From positions 1-64,000 of the forward strand of contig NZ_JAETWB010000019.1 of NCBI RefSeq assembly GCF_016773205.1: a DNA stretch of 64,000 nt, written 5' to 3'. Below are positions 51,494 through 61,259 of this stretch, in pieces (positions within the stretch are counted from its first letter, which is position 1; each line of letters opens with the position of its first letter). The DNA comes from Belnapia arida. Lineage in GTDB: Bacteria; Pseudomonadota; Alphaproteobacteria; Acetobacterales; Acetobacteraceae. Below the pieces are notes generated by a model. That model searched no databases. It was not told the DNA's origin and was given only the letters and a program-made list of their open reading frames with translations. The position numbers were made by a program, and so were the translations under genes.

Positions 51494-51496
51494 GGG

Positions 51497-52237
51497 TCAG
51501 TGCCGCTCGATCTGGCCGATGAAGGCGCGCGTCCGCTCCTGCTGCGGGTTGCCGAAGATCGCCTCGGGCGGACCCTCCTCGACGATGCGGCCGCCATCCA
51601 TGAACACCACCCGGTCCGCCGCCGCGCGGGCGAAGCCCATCTCGTGGCTGACGACGACCATGGTCATGCCGCTCTCGCGCAGCTCCCGCATCGCCTGGAG
51701 CACGCCGCCGACCAGCTCCGGGTCGAGCGCCGAGGTCGGCTCGTCGAACAGCATCACGCGGGGCTCCAGCGCGATGGCCCGCGCGATGGCGACGCGCTGC
51801 TGCTGCCCGCCCGAGAGCTGGCCCGGGTAATGCCCGGCACGGTCCGCCAGGTGCACCCGCTCCAGCGCCTGCCGTGCCCTGGCCTCCGCCTCCGCCCGTG
51901 GCAGCCCCTGCACCCGGCGCAAGGCCAGCGCGACATTCCCGAGCGCCGTCATGTGCGGATAGAGGTTGAAGGACTGGAAGACCATCCCAATCCGCTGACG
52001 GGCCTTGTTGATGTCGGTACGGCGGTCGAGCATGTCGATGCCGTCCACCGTGATGCTGCCGTCGCTCGGCTCCTCCAGCCGGTTGAGGCAGCGCAGCAGC
52101 GTCGACTTCCCCGAGCCGCTCGGCCCGATGACGAAGACCAGCTCACGCTCCCGCACCGCGAGATCGACGCCCTTCAGCACATGCAGGCCGCCGAAATGCT
52201 TGTGGACGCCGCGCGCCTCGACGATCGCGGCGCTCAC
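51497..52237 (-). CDS. Polar amino acid ABC transporter ATP-binding protein
   Basis: The 246-residue ATPase has Walker [16 protein letters not shown]-loop [12 protein letters not shown], signature [14 protein letters not shown], Walker [14 protein letters not shown] and the switch His in VVSHEMGFA. This is the GlnQ/HisP type. GTG start overlaps the binding-protein stop as GTGA. Confidence 0.96.
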   Translation of the reverse strand: MSAAIVEARGVHKHFGGLHVLKGVDLAVRERELVFVIGPSGSGKSTLLRCLNRLEEPSDGSITVDGIDMLDRRTDINKARQRIGMVFQSFNLYPHMTALGNVALALRRVQGLPRAEAEARARQALERVHLADRAGHYPGQLSGGQQQRVAIARAIALEPRVMLFDEPTSALDPELVGGVLQAMRELRESGMTMVVVSHEMGFARAAADRVVFMDGGRIVEEGPPEAIFGNPQQERTRAFIGQIERH

Positions 52238-53100
52238 CCGCAGGCCGCGCGCACCGGCGTCGCGTCATAGCCCGGCAGGCCGGGCGGGCCATAGCCGGGG
52301 AAGGGGACGCGCTCCGCATCGTCCTCCTTCGGCGCTGCGCCGAACCACTTCTCGGAAAGCCGCGCGATGGTGCCGTCCTTCTTGAGGCATTCGATTGCCT
52401 CCTCGAGCTGCGCCCGCATCGCCGTGTTGTCCTGCCGCGTCGGCGTCCCCCAATGGAAGCGCGTGCCGGGCAGCGCGAAGTCGGCGATGAATTGCGGCGT
52501 GCGCGCCGCCGAGTACTTGATCACCGTGTTGCCCGAGAGGTTGGCATAGGCTCGGCCCTGTAGCACCGCCTGCACCGCATCCGGCTGGCTGTCGAAGGCG
52601 AGCAGCGTCAGTCCCAGCCGCTCGGCGTTGTTGCGCACCCATTGCTCATAGGGCGTGCCCTTGTTCACGCTGACCGTTTTGCCGCGCAGGTCCTCCTCCG
52701 AGCGGATCGGCGTGGTGCCGCGCCTGATGCCGAATTGCAGCTCGGTCCAGAGATAGCCCTCGGTGAAGAGCAGGCTACGCGCCCGCTCCTCCGTCACCGT
52801 CACGGGCGCGCAGAGAAAATCGTAGCGCCCCGCATTCATCGCCGGGATGAGGCCCGAGAAGCTGGCGCTGTCGATGACGAGCTGCCGCCCCAGCCGCTTC
52901 GCCACGGCATCAAAGAGGTCGATCTGGAAGCCCTGCACCCCGCCCTGGAGGCTCGGGAAGGCGTGCGGCGCGAAGGTGCCATCCACCGCGCAGCGCAGCG
53001 GCGGCTGGCCGCCGGCCGGGGCACCGACGGTGGTCTGGGCGAGGGCCGGCGCGGCCAGCAGGCCGGCGCCCAGCAGGGTGGCGAGGAAGGCACGGATCAT
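52234..53100 (-). CDS. Polar amino acid ABC binding protein
   Basis: The 288-residue periplasmic protein of SBP family 3 has signal peptide [74 protein letters not shown] and a C-terminal [21 protein letters not shown]. It delivers a polar amino acid to the two permeases. ATG at 53100 begins the signal peptide; the longer frame to 53178 is not needed. It is the first gene of the operon. Confidence 0.92.
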   Translation of the reverse strand: MIRAFLATLLGAGLLAAPALAQTTVGAPAGGQPPLRCAVDGTFAPHAFPSLQGGVQGFQIDLFDAVAKRLGRQLVIDSASFSGLIPAMNAGRYDFLCAPVTVTEERARSLLFTEGYLWTELQFGIRRGTTPIRSEEDLRGKTVSVNKGTPYEQWVRNNAERLGLTLLAFDSQPDAVQAVLQGRAYANLSGNTVIKYSAARTPQFIADFALPGTRFHWGTPTRQDNTAMRAQLEEAIECLKKDGTIARLSEKWFGAAPKEDDAERVPFPGYGPPGLPGYDATPVRAACG

Positions 53101-53273
53101 GGGCGAGGGGCTCCCGGCAGGCGTCGGGGCGGGACGATCCCGCATTCCTTGCTGCGGCGCAACCGGGAGCGCTGCCACGAAATCGCCCCATCACCGACCA
53201 GAAGCTGCCAAGCGCCGGGTGTTCTTATCGCTGCACGGGCCGACTGGCCCATCGATGAACGGAGCAACTCAGC

Positions 53274-53492
53274 ATGCAACGGATCGCCTGCAGCCTGATC
53301 GGCGCCTCCCTGGCCGTGATCTCGGCCCTGGTCGCCCTGCTGCTGTCCGACGCCTTCACCCCCGGCCGCGTGCCGCCGATGCTGGCCTTCTGGGCGGCCT
53401 GCGGCGCCGGCGGCATGCTGATCGCCGGGCTGATGATGTTGGAACGCACCAGCCGGGACCGCCACCCGGTCCCGGCCCTCTACGGCCGCTAA
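53274..53492 (+). CDS. Small membrane protein
   Basis: The 72-residue protein has two hydrophobic segments (about 5-26 and 37-55), separated by DAFTPGRVPP, and a polar tail RTSRDRHPVPALYGR. GGAGC precedes the ATG. No family is recognised. Confidence 0.65.
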   Translation: MQRIACSLIGASLAVISALVALLLSDAFTPGRVPPMLAFWAACGAGGMLIAGLMMLERTSRDRHPVPALYGR

Positions 53493-53509
53493 GGCCGGCG
53501 CGGCACGGA

Positions 53510-55048
53510 TCAGAACGCCATCTGGGACCGCAGCCCGATCGTGTGGAAGCGGTCGCCGATCTGCTGGGTGCCGGCGGTATTCAGCCGGTCCACGTTGACG
53601 ATGTTCCAATCAAGCATGAAGCGCAGGAAGTTGGTCGGGTACCAGGACAGGCCCAGGCCCACCACCTCCTGCCGGCCGCCATGGACGCCGCCAGTCGCCG
53701 CCTGCGCCTGGCCGCGGGTGACCTTGTCGTTCAGGTCGGCGACGCTGTAGCGGGCCATCAGCTCCCAGGCGCCCCAGCCGCCGCCGCTGAAGTCGAAGGG
53801 GCGCGCGGGGTTGGGCCGGCCAAAGGCGGCGGAGGAGGTGCTGTAGCGCCGCGGCTCGCCGGTCATGACCCAGCTTGCCTCGACATAGCCGCCATCGAAG
53901 GTCAGGTCGGGCCGCAGCGCGCCGCTGGTCTGGGCCTGTGCCACGTTGATCTGCTGGTACTCGCCCTGCAGCATGAAGTTGCGCCAGCGCACGCCGAACT
54001 CGGGACCCCAGGCGCTGGCATTGTCGGCCGCCAGGTTCCCGGTATCGATCAGCCGGGTGGAAGGATCGCCGGCGCGCCATTCCGGCCGGTCGCGCAGGCG
54101 AAGCGTCTGGCCGTCCGCCTGCCGCCGCAGGTCGAAGGCGTAGGAGCCGGTGACGCCGAGATGCAGGTCGGTATCGGCATCGGTATAGGGTCGGCCGGCC
54201 ACGCGGCCGACGAAGCCGGTTTGCCCGCTGGTGGCCTGGGTGGTGCTGTTCGAGCCAGCGACGTCGCCGGTGAGGTAGCCTGCGGCAAACCAGCGGCTCG
54301 CCGCCCAGCGTCCGCCGACCGAGGCACGAGCGTCACCGGCCGTGATGTTTCGGGCGATCTCCATGATGCTCGGCCGCTCGAGGAACAGGAAGTCGTTCGA
54401 GCTCATGGAGTCGGCCAGGCCGTAATAGGGCTTGTAGTAGCCGACCGTCAGCGCCAGCGGCCGGATCGGAGTCCAGGTGAGGTTGGCCTCGTAGAGCGAC
54501 GGCGTGCCGTCGGGCGAACCGCCGAAATCGGGCGTCACGCTCAGCAACAGGTCGTCGTACTTGAAGCCGAAGTACAGACGGCCGCGGCGGAGGTTCTCGC
54601 CGAAGGAGTTGAGCCGCGGCGCTCCCGCGGTGCGGTCGCCCTGGAGGGCGCCACCGACGTCGTACTGAAATTGCGCGCCGAGATAGGCGCTGAAGCGGCC
54701 GTCGGCGGAGGTGATGGTCGGCCGGTTGCTCGGGAAGCCGATGCGCACCTGGTCGGCCGGCGGCTGCCCGGTGAGGCGCGGCGCGGCCTCGATCTGGCGC
54801 TGCGTGGTTTCGACCTGACGCTGCGCGGCCTGCGCCTCGGAGCGGGCCTGCGCGGCATCCTGCTTGGCCGCGCGGGTCTCGGTCTCGCGCACCTGCATGT
54901 CGCGCCGCATGCGGGTCAACTCGCCCTGCAGCGACCGGATCTGCCGCTCGATCGCCTCCATCCGCGCAGCCTCCTGCGCCCGGGCAGGCTGTGCCGCTAC
55001 CGCAAGAAGAACACTGCCTGCTGCCAGAATTCGGGCCTTACGCATCAT
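53510..55048 (-). CDS. OprO/OprP-type porin
   Basis: The roughly 512-residue outer-membrane protein has a signal peptide (MRKARILAAGSVLLAVAAQPARAQ), then a coiled-coil stretch (about 25-85, IERQIRSLQGELTRMRRDMQ). A long beta-barrel follows, with NLRRGRLYFGFKYDDLLLSV, WGPEFGVRWRNFMLQGEYQQ and the C-terminal Phe (RSQMAF) typical of Omp85 recognition. The coiled coil plus barrel matches phosphate-selective porin O/P. Several ATGs crowd the start (55081, 55066, 55048, 55045); 55048 gives a standard signal peptide. Confidence 0.85.
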   Translation of the reverse strand: MMRKARILAAGSVLLAVAAQPARAQEAARMEAIERQIRSLQGELTRMRRDMQVRETETRAAKQDAAQARSEAQAAQRQVETTQRQIEAAPRLTGQPPADQVRIGFPSNRPTITSADGRFSAYLGAQFQYDVGGALQGDRTAGAPRLNSFGENLRRGRLYFGFKYDDLLLSVTPDFGGSPDGTPSLYEANLTWTPIRPLALTVGYYKPYYGLADSMSSNDFLFLERPSIMEIARNITAGDARASVGGRWAASRWFAAGYLTGDVAGSNSTTQATSGQTGFVGRVAGRPYTDADTDLHLGVTGSYAFDLRRQADGQTLRLRDRPEWRAGDPSTRLIDTGNLAADNASAWGPEFGVRWRNFMLQGEYQQINVAQAQTSGALRPDLTFDGGYVEASWVMTGEPRRYSTSSAAFGRPNPARPFDFSGGGWGAWELMARYSVADLNDKVTRGQAQAATGGVHGGRQEVVGLGLSWYPTNFLRFMLDWNIVNVDRLNTAGTQQIGDRFHTIGLRSQMAF

Positions 55049-55169
55049 CCACAACCCCCAAGCCATGCGGCGGCGGACCATGCCGCCGCCGTATAGCCGG
55101 AGGATGATGCTCAGGTTTCAGATGAGCTACAATTCAGCCCGGGCCGGATGAAGCGGTTCGGTCGGTTCT

Positions 55170-56258
55170 CTACTGTCCGGCGAATTCCGGATACATGGCG
55201 GCGAGCCCCGCCTCGCTCGCCTCGCACCGCCCGCGCTCGGTGATGAGCCCCGTCACCAGCCGCGCCGGCGTCACGTCGAAGGCCGGGTTGGCCGCGGCGC
55301 TGCCCTCGGCGACGACGCGCACCGTCTCGATCCGCCCGTCCGCGGTGCGGCCGGTCAGCTCCGTCACCTCCGCCCCCGACCGCTCCTCGATCGGGATTTC
55401 GGCGACGCCATCCCGCACCCGCCAGTCGAGCGTCGAATGCGGCAGCGCCACCCAGAAGGGGATGCCGTTGTCGCGCGCCGCCAGCGCCTTCAGATAGGTG
55501 CCGATCTTGTTGGCGACATCGCCCTGCCGCGTCACCCGGTCGGTGCCGACGATGCAGAGATCGACATCGCCATGCTGCATCAGGTGCCCGCCGGCATTAT
55601 CGGCGATGACGGTGTGGGGGACGCCATGGGCGCCGAGCTCGAAGGCAGTCAGCGCCGCGCCCTGGTTGCGCGGCCGGGTCTCGTCGACCCAGACATGCAC
55701 GTCATGGCCCGCGTCATGCGCCATGTAGATCGGCGCCAGCGCCGTGCCCCAGTCGACGGTCGCCAGCCAGCCGGCATTGCAATGGGTCAGCACGTTGACC
55801 TTGCCCTTCCGCGCCGCGACCTCGGCCAGCAGCGGCAGCCCGTTCTCGCCGATGCGCTGGCAGGTCTCGGCATCGTCGTCGGCGATGGCGGCCGCCTCGG
55901 CATAGGCTGCCTCCGCCCGCGCCTCGACGGGCAGGTTGTGCAGCGCCGCCCGCTGCCGGTCGAGCGCCCAGCGCAGGTTGATCGCCGTCGGCCGGGTCGC
56001 ATTCAGCGCCGGCAGCACCCGGTCGAGCGAGGTGGGGTCGGCCCGCATGGCCAGCGCCACGCCATAGGCCGCGACGGCGCCGATCAGCGGCGCCCCGCGC
56101 ACCTGCATGGAGCGGATCGCATGCGCCGCCGCCTCCCATGTCGTGAGCTGCAGGATATCGACCGACCAGGGCAGCCTGGTCTGGTCGAAGATGCGGACGG
56201 ACCAGCCATCCTCGGGGTCCACCCAGACGCTGCGATAGGAAGTGCCGTTGATCTTCAT
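55170..56258 (-). CDS. mtnA: Methylthioribose-1-phosphate isomerase
   Basis: The 362-residue enzyme has [28 protein letters not shown] with catalytic Cys160, and [22 protein letters not shown] with catalytic Asp240. These are the positions used by the family. It converts 5-methylthioribose-1-phosphate to the ribulose form in methionine salvage. No other salvage genes are adjacent. Confidence 0.95.
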   Translation of the reverse strand: MKINGTSYRSVWVDPEDGWSVRIFDQTRLPWSVDILQLTTWEAAAHAIRSMQVRGAPLIGAVAAYGVALAMRADPTSLDRVLPALNATRPTAINLRWALDRQRAALHNLPVEARAEAAYAEAAAIADDDAETCQRIGENGLPLLAEVAARKGKVNVLTHCNAGWLATVDWGTALAPIYMAHDAGHDVHVWVDETRPRNQGAALTAFELGAHGVPHTVIADNAGGHLMQHGDVDLCIVGTDRVTRQGDVANKIGTYLKALAARDNGIPFWVALPHSTLDWRVRDGVAEIPIEERSGAEVTELTGRTADGRIETVRVVAEGSAAANPAFDVTPARLVTGLITERGRCEASEAGLAAMYPEFAGQ

Positions 56259-56323
56259 GGCCGGTGCTTGCGTCTCAAGGGAGCATCACGTCAAGCGGTA
56301 GTCGGATGAAGCCCCGCCTGCCG

Positions 56324-56809
56324 CTAGATCCGCTGGTGCAGCGCGCAGACCAGGGTGAAGAGCCGCCGCGCCGACTCGAAGTCGAGGCCGATGCGGCCTT
56401 CCAGCCGCTCCACCAGCAGCGCCGCGCCCTCGTTGTGCAGCCCTCGCCGGCCCATGTCGATCGCCTGGATGCGCGCCTCGTGCCCACCCTCGGTGACCGC
56501 CTGCTCATGGCTTTGGACGATCAGGTGATAGTCCTTGATGAGCCGCCGAAAAGGCCCGAGCGCCAGCGCCACCGCCCGCACCGCCTCCTCCGTGCCATCG
56601 CGTATGTCGAAGACCAGCCGCCCGTCCCGCACACAGAGATACAGCACGAAGGGCCCGCCTGGCACGCCAAGCGGGTCGAAGCTGTTGCTGGCCAGCAGGT
56701 CCTGCACCGCCTGCCTGCGGTCCGCCTCGGCATAGGCAGAGGGGAGGGGGCTGGCATCCGGCAGTTCCAGCCGGACGATCCGCCGCTCGGGGGGCTCTTC
56801 CTCAGGCAT
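56324..56809 (-). CDS. UPF0262 family protein
   Basis: The 161-residue protein matches UPF0262, a family confined largely to Alphaproteobacteria: VLYLCVRDGRLVFDIRDG, LGPFRRLIKDYHLIVQSHEQ and IQAIDMGRRGLHNEGAALL. Function unknown. ATG at 56809 overlaps the DUF983 stop by eight bases, so the two form an operon. Confidence 0.9.
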   Translation of the reverse strand: MPEEEPPERRIVRLELPDASPLPSAYAEADRRQAVQDLLASNSFDPLGVPGGPFVLYLCVRDGRLVFDIRDGTEEAVRAVALALGPFRRLIKDYHLIVQSHEQAVTEGGHEARIQAIDMGRRGLHNEGAALLVERLEGRIGLDFESARRLFTLVCALHQRI

Positions 56810-57290
56810 TCCGGTCGGGCAGTCCGCGCAGCGGGGGCGCGGCCGCGGCCGGCGCCTCCTCCTCGTCATCCTCCTCGACCGAGACGATCCCGAGCGTGCT
56901 CATCCACCCCACCACAGCGCCCTTGATGGGTCGCAGCAGCAGGATGCAGAGGATGGTGAAGAGAGGCAACCAAATGACCATGTGAAGCCACATCGGCGGC
57001 TCATAAGCCTTCTCCACCCAGAAGACGGGCGGCACCAGCAGATGGCCGACGAGGAAGATGACGAAGTAGGGCGGTGCGTCATCCGCCCGCAACCGGGCGA
57101 GCGGCGCGTGGCAGTTGCTGCATTCCGGCACCAGCGCCAGGTAGCCGGCGAAGACCCGGCCGACGCCGCAATAGGGGCAGCGGTTGCGGATGCCCCGGCC
57201 TATCGCCGTGCCGAGCGGCGCCGGCACGAAGCGTGGCGGCTTGGCGTCAGTGGTCGTCCCGTCCCAGCGCATCGGGGTGTCCTTTTCCAT
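56802..57290 (-). CDS. DUF983 family zinc-ribbon membrane protein
   Basis: The 162-residue protein has two CxxC pairs, CPYCGVGRVF and PECSNCHAPL, forming a zinc ribbon, then DDAPPYFVIFLVGHLLVPP and a second membrane helix (about 100-120). DUF983 proteins are found near cytochrome oxidase or envelope genes in Alphaproteobacteria; function unknown. ATG at 57290 is chosen; a second ATG lies six codons later. Confidence 0.9.
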   Translation of the reverse strand: MEKDTPMRWDGTTTDAKPPRFVPAPLGTAIGRGIRNRCPYCGVGRVFAGYLALVPECSNCHAPLARLRADDAPPYFVIFLVGHLLVPPVFWVEKAYEPPMWLHMVIWLPLFTILCILLLRPIKGAVVGWMSTLGIVSVEEDDEEEAPAAAAPPLRGLPDRNA

Positions 57291-57421
57291 GGCCGCCAAA
57301 GCGCCATAGCCCCGCCCGGCGTTCCCGAGCGTCGGGGCATGCCGCCGGAACGGTCCACCCGTCCGGGGAACCGCCCCCCGCCCGGCGCTGTTCCTTGCGC
57401 AGGAAACACAGGAGACACTCC

Positions 57422-57931
57422 ATGGCAAGCAGCGCCCAGGACATCTACATCACCGGCCTCAAGAACGCCCATGCCCTCGAGACGCAGGCGGTTCAGCTGC
57501 TCGAGCGCCAGATCGAGAGGATCGAGAACTATCCCGAGATGGCGGCCCGCATGAAGTCCCATGTGGAGGAGAGCCGCATCCAGGCCCAGCGCCTGGAGCA
57601 GATTCTCGAGCGGCACGGCACCAGCCATTCCGCGCTGAAGGATTTCGGCACCGGTCTGATGGGCAATCTCGCCGCCATGGCGCATGCCCCGATGCAGGAC
57701 GAGATCCTGAAGAACACCTTCGCCAACTACGCCTTCGAGCATTTCGAGATCGCGTCCTATCGCGCCCTCATGGAGATGGCGCAGGCGGCTGGTGACCAGG
57801 AGGGCCTTGGCCTGTTGCAGCAGAGCCTGCAAGAGGAGGTGAAGATGGCCGAATTCGTCGGCCAGAGCCTGCCGCAGACGGTCCAGCGCTACATCCAGCT
57901 CGAGACCAGCGGCCAGAAGTCCGGCATCTAG
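57422..57931 (+). CDS. DUF892 ferritin-like protein (YciE/YciF type)
   Basis: The 169-residue all-helical protein has the DUF892 four-helix pattern: IYITGLKNAHALETQAVQLL, ESRIQAQRLEQILERHG, NYAFEHFEIASYRALMEMAQ and LQEEVKMAEFV, supplying Glu/His residues for a di-metal site. These proteins are often induced by stress. AGGAGA precedes the ATG. It is divergent from DUF983. Confidence 0.92.
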   Translation: MASSAQDIYITGLKNAHALETQAVQLLERQIERIENYPEMAARMKSHVEESRIQAQRLEQILERHGTSHSALKDFGTGLMGNLAAMAHAPMQDEILKNTFANYAFEHFEIASYRALMEMAQAAGDQEGLGLLQQSLQEEVKMAEFVGQSLPQTVQRYIQLETSGQKSGI

Positions 57932-57937
57932 CCTCGC

Positions 57938-58585
57938 TTACTGCGGGGCGGTGGCCAGTAGCGCCATCGCCCCGGCCGCCGCGCAGGGCTCGATCACCGG
58001 GAGCCCCGCAGCATCCTCCGCAGCGGCGAGATGCCCGGCCAGGCCGGTACAGCCCAACACGATCGCCCCCGCCCCCGTCGCCGCCAGCGCCCGCGCCGCC
58101 TCACGGATGCGGGTCCGTGGCGCCTCCGGATCGGTCAGCACCTCCATCGGCAGGTCGAGCGGCACCCAGCCGGCCAGCCGGTCTTCCACCCCCATCCCCC
58201 GCAGCGCCAGGCGCTGCCGCGCCTCGCTCGCGGCGACGAAGCCGATAACGCCGAAGCGCTCCGCCCGCGTCATCGCCGCCGCGACCGCGCTGCGGAACAT
58301 CCCGAGCACTGGGCGCCGCGTTGTGGCCCGCACCGCCTCCAACCCGGGGTCGGAGACGCAGGCGATCACATAGGCCGCCGCCTCCTCCCGCTCCACCAGC
58401 CGGCAGAGCGGCTCGGTGACGCTGTGCCAGTCCCGCCAGCTGGCGATGGCCGGCGGCCCTTCCGCCAGCCGCACCACCTCGAACCGCCCTAGTGCGCCGA
58501 AGCGCTCCAGCGCCGCCGCGATCCCCGCCGTGCAGGAGACGGAGGAGTTCGGGTTGATGACGAGGATGCGGCCGGAGGTGCTCAC
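57938..58585 (-). CDS. Hydantoin/Asp-Glu racemase family protein
   Basis: The 215-residue protein has ILVINPNSSVSCTAGIAAAL at the start and two catalytic-type cysteines in VIACVSDPGLEAV and IVLGCTGLAGHL, the hydantoin-racemase arrangement. The GTG start at 58585 overlaps the SDR stop as GTGA. Substrate unknown; the partner dehydrogenase suggests a shared catabolic step. Confidence 0.9.
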   Translation of the reverse strand: MSTSGRILVINPNSSVSCTAGIAAALERFGALGRFEVVRLAEGPPAIASWRDWHSVTEPLCRLVEREEAAAYVIACVSDPGLEAVRATTRRPVLGMFRSAVAAAMTRAERFGVIGFVAASEARQRLALRGMGVEDRLAGWVPLDLPMEVLTDPEAPRTRIREAARALAATGAGAIVLGCTGLAGHLAAAEDAAGLPVIEPCAAAGAMALLATAPQ

Positions 58586-59325
58586 AACATCTGGCCTCCA
58601 TCGACGATGACGGTCTGCCCCGTCACCCACCCGGCCAGCGGGCTCGCCAGGAAGAGCGCCACATTCGCCACCTCCTCCGGCGTGCCGAGCCGTCCGAAGG
58701 GGATGCCGCCGAGGATGGCGTTGTAGAGCTTGGGGTCGCTCGTCCGCCGCTGCTCCCAGGAGCCGCCGGGGAATTCGATCGAGCCCGGCGCCACGGCGTT
58801 CACCCTGATGCCCTTCGGCGCATACATCGCCGCCTGCGAGGTGGTGTAGTTGATCAGCAGCGCCTTCACCGCGGCATAGGCCGGCGTCCGCACCGAGGGC
58901 CGGTAGCCGGAGATGGAGGAGACGTTGATGATGCTGCCCCGGCCCGCCTCCAGGAAGGGCAGCGCCGCATGCGTCGCCCTGACCGTCGCCATGATATCGA
59001 CCGAGAGCCCCTGCGCCCAATGCTCCTCAGTGTCCTGCGAGCCGAAACCGCTGGCATTGTTCACCAGCACATCGATCCCGCCCAGCGCCTCGGCCGCCGC
59101 CGCGACATAGCCACGTACCGCTTCCCGGTCGCCGAGGTCGCAGCCTGCCGCATGGGCCTGGACGCCGAGCCCCGCGATCTCCGCCCGTGCTGCCTCCAGC
59201 GGCCCCGCGCTCCGGGCGCAGATGGACACCGCCGCCCCCGCCTGCGCGAAGCCGAGCGCGATCGACCGCCCGATCCCCCGGCTGCCGCCGCAGGCCACCA
59301 CCCGCTTGCCCTTGAAGTCGAACAT
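58582..59325 (-). CDS. Short-chain dehydrogenase/reductase
   Basis: The 247-residue SDR has the cofactor motif VVACGGSRGIGRSIALG, LVNNASGFG, and the catalytic set Ser in INVSSISGY plus Tyr-x-x-x-Lys in PAYAAVKALL. The C-terminal VTGQTVIVDGGQML is typical of classical SDRs. It should oxidise or reduce a hydroxyl or keto group with NAD(P)H. It is coupled to the racemase-type gene. Confidence 0.92.
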   Translation of the reverse strand: MFDFKGKRVVACGGSRGIGRSIALGFAQAGAAVSICARSAGPLEAARAEIAGLGVQAHAAGCDLGDREAVRGYVAAAAEALGGIDVLVNNASGFGSQDTEEHWAQGLSVDIMATVRATHAALPFLEAGRGSIINVSSISGYRPSVRTPAYAAVKALLINYTTSQAAMYAPKGIRVNAVAPGSIEFPGGSWEQRRTSDPKLYNAILGGIPFGRLGTPEEVANVALFLASPLAGWVTGQTVIVDGGQML

Positions 59326-59442
59326 CGTCCGGCCCTCCCTGCTGGCCGGCAGGCTGGCGAAGCCGGGCGCAGAGGACAACCCCCGGCACCGGGCTTAATG
59401 ACCGGGCTTGATACTGGCGCCGTCACGGGCATGTCTGGCCCC

Positions 59443-60255
59443 ATGCCCCTCTCGCTTCCCTTCCTCTCCCGCGATCCCCGCATCGCCCTGGTGCGCCTCC
59501 AGGGCACCATCACCCCCCGCCCCGGCCTCGGCGGCGGGCTGAGTCCGGCCGGCATCGCCCCGGCGCTCGACCGCGCCTTCGCGCTGAAGCGGGCGGCCGC
59601 CGTTTTCCTCGTCATCAACTCTCCCGGCGGCTCGCCGGTGCAGTCGAGCCTCATCGCCCGCCATATCCGGCGGCTGGCGGAGGAGAAGAAGCTACCCGTT
59701 ATCGCCTGCGTGGAGGATGCCGCGGCCTCCGGCGGCTACTGGATCGCCTGCGCGGCCGACGAGATCGTGGCCGACCCGGCCTCCATCCTCGGCTCTATCG
59801 GCGTCATCGCCGCCGGCTTCGGCTTCGAGGGGGCGATCCGGCGCCTCGGCATCGAGCGGCGGATGCACACCGCCGGCAGCGAGAAGAGCTTCCTCGACCC
59901 CTTCGCCCCCGAACGCGCGGAGGATGTCGCCCGCCTCGATACCCTGCTCGGCGAGCTGCACGGGGAGTTCCGCGGCTGGGTGCAGTCCCGCCGCGGCGAC
60001 CGGCTGAAGGCCCCGGCCGAGGAGCTTTTCACCGGGCGCTTCTGGCCTGGCCGCCGCGCGGTGGAGCTTGGCCTGGCCGACCGCCTCGGTGATGCGGCGG
60101 AGGAGGTGAAGCGCCGCTTCGGCCCCAAGGCCCGCCTGGTCACCTTCGGCGGAAGGCGGCCCTCTTTGCTGCGCCGCCTGTTGCCAGGCTTCTCCGCCGA
60201 GGCGGTGATCGCCGCGACGGAGGAACGTGCCGCCTGGGCCCGCCTCGGGCTGTGA
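59443..60255 (+). CDS. S49 family serine peptidase (SppA-like)
   Basis: The 270-residue protein has IALVRLQGTITP, LVINSPGGSPVQSSLIARHI, VEDAAASGGYWIACAADEI with the nucleophilic Ser, ASILGSIGVIA and FTGRFWPGRRAVELGLAD. This is the short SohB/SppA type. No strong N-terminal membrane helix is visible, so it may be cytoplasmic or peripheral. ATG at 59443 is preferred over upstream in-frame starts (59398, 59431). It precedes glyQ by 48 bases. Confidence 0.9.
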   Translation: MPLSLPFLSRDPRIALVRLQGTITPRPGLGGGLSPAGIAPALDRAFALKRAAAVFLVINSPGGSPVQSSLIARHIRRLAEEKKLPVIACVEDAAASGGYWIACAADEIVADPASILGSIGVIAAGFGFEGAIRRLGIERRMHTAGSEKSFLDPFAPERAEDVARLDTLLGELHGEFRGWVQSRRGDRLKAPAEELFTGRFWPGRRAVELGLADRLGDAAEEVKRRFGPKARLVTFGGRRPSLLRRLLPGFSAEAVIAATEERAAWARLGL

Positions 60256-60303
60256 CCGGCGGCCCACTATGTTCGGGAGCGGCGCCGTGGCAAAAGGCGC
60301 CGC

Positions 60304-61188
60304 ATGCAGAGCCTGGCCGCCCCCACCCTTCGCCGGAAGCCGCCGAGCTTCCAGAACATCATCCTCCGCCTGCACGCCTTCTGGTCGGCGCAGGGCTGCC
60401 TGATCCTGCAACCCTATGACATGGAGGTGGGCGCCGGCACCTTCCATCCGGCGACGACCCTCCGCGCCCTCGGCGCGAAGCCCTGGAAGGCCGCCTATGT
60501 CCAGCCGAGCCGCCGCCCCTCCGACGGCCGCTATGGCGAGAACCCCAACCGGTTGCAGCACTACTACCAGTACCAGGTGATCCTGAAGCCGAGTCCGCGC
60601 GACCCGCAATCCCTGCTGCTCGATGCCTACCGCGCCCTCGGGATGGACCCCAAGGTCCACGACTTCCGCTTCGTCGAGGATGACTGGGAGAGCCCGACCC
60701 TCGGCGCCTGGGGCCTCGGCTGGGAGGTTTGGTGCGACGGGATGGAGGTGACGCAGTTCACCTATTTCCAGCAGGTCGGCGGCATCCCCTGCGCCGTGCC
60801 CTGCTGCGAGCTGACCCTCGGTCTTGAGCGGCTGGCGATGTACCTGCAGGGCAAGGACAGCATCTACGACCTCGATTTCAATGACGAGGGCGTGAAGTAC
60901 GGCGAGGTCTTCCTCCGTGCCGAGCGCGAGTACAGCGCCCATAATTTCGAGTTCGCCGATGTGCCGATGCTGTTCCGCCACTTCGAGGATGCGGAGAAGG
61001 AATGTGCCGCGCTGCTGGCGCAGGGTCTGGCGATGCCCGCCTATGACCAGTGCATCAAGGCCAGCCACCGCTTCAACCTGCTCGACGCCCGCGGCGCCAT
61101 CAGCGTGACCGAGCGCGCTGCCTATATCGGCCGGGTGCGGGCGCTGGCGAAGGGCTGCTGCGAGGCGTGGCTGAAGGGGGAGGGATGA
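60304..61188 (+). CDS. glyQ: Glycyl-tRNA synthetase alpha subunit
   Basis: The 294-residue subunit has [55 protein letters not shown] and VCQ-like class II motifs, including [20 protein letters not shown]. With GlyS it forms the alpha2beta2 enzyme that charges tRNA-Gly, including the tRNA-Gly(CCC) in this window. AAGG lies ahead of the ATG. Confidence 0.97.
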   Translation: MQSLAAPTLRRKPPSFQNIILRLHAFWSAQGCLILQPYDMEVGAGTFHPATTLRALGAKPWKAAYVQPSRRPSDGRYGENPNRLQHYYQYQVILKPSPRDPQSLLLDAYRALGMDPKVHDFRFVEDDWESPTLGAWGLGWEVWCDGMEVTQFTYFQQVGGIPCAVPCCELTLGLERLAMYLQGKDSIYDLDFNDEGVKYGEVFLRAEREYSAHNFEFADVPMLFRHFEDAEKECAALLAQGLAMPAYDQCIKASHRFNLLDARGAISVTERAAYIGRVRALAKGCCEAWLKGEG

Positions 61189-61259
61189 CATGCGCCTGAG
61201 CCAGCCCCCTTTGAGTATCGCCATCTCCCTCACCGAAGTGACGCGGGCGCCCTGACCCC

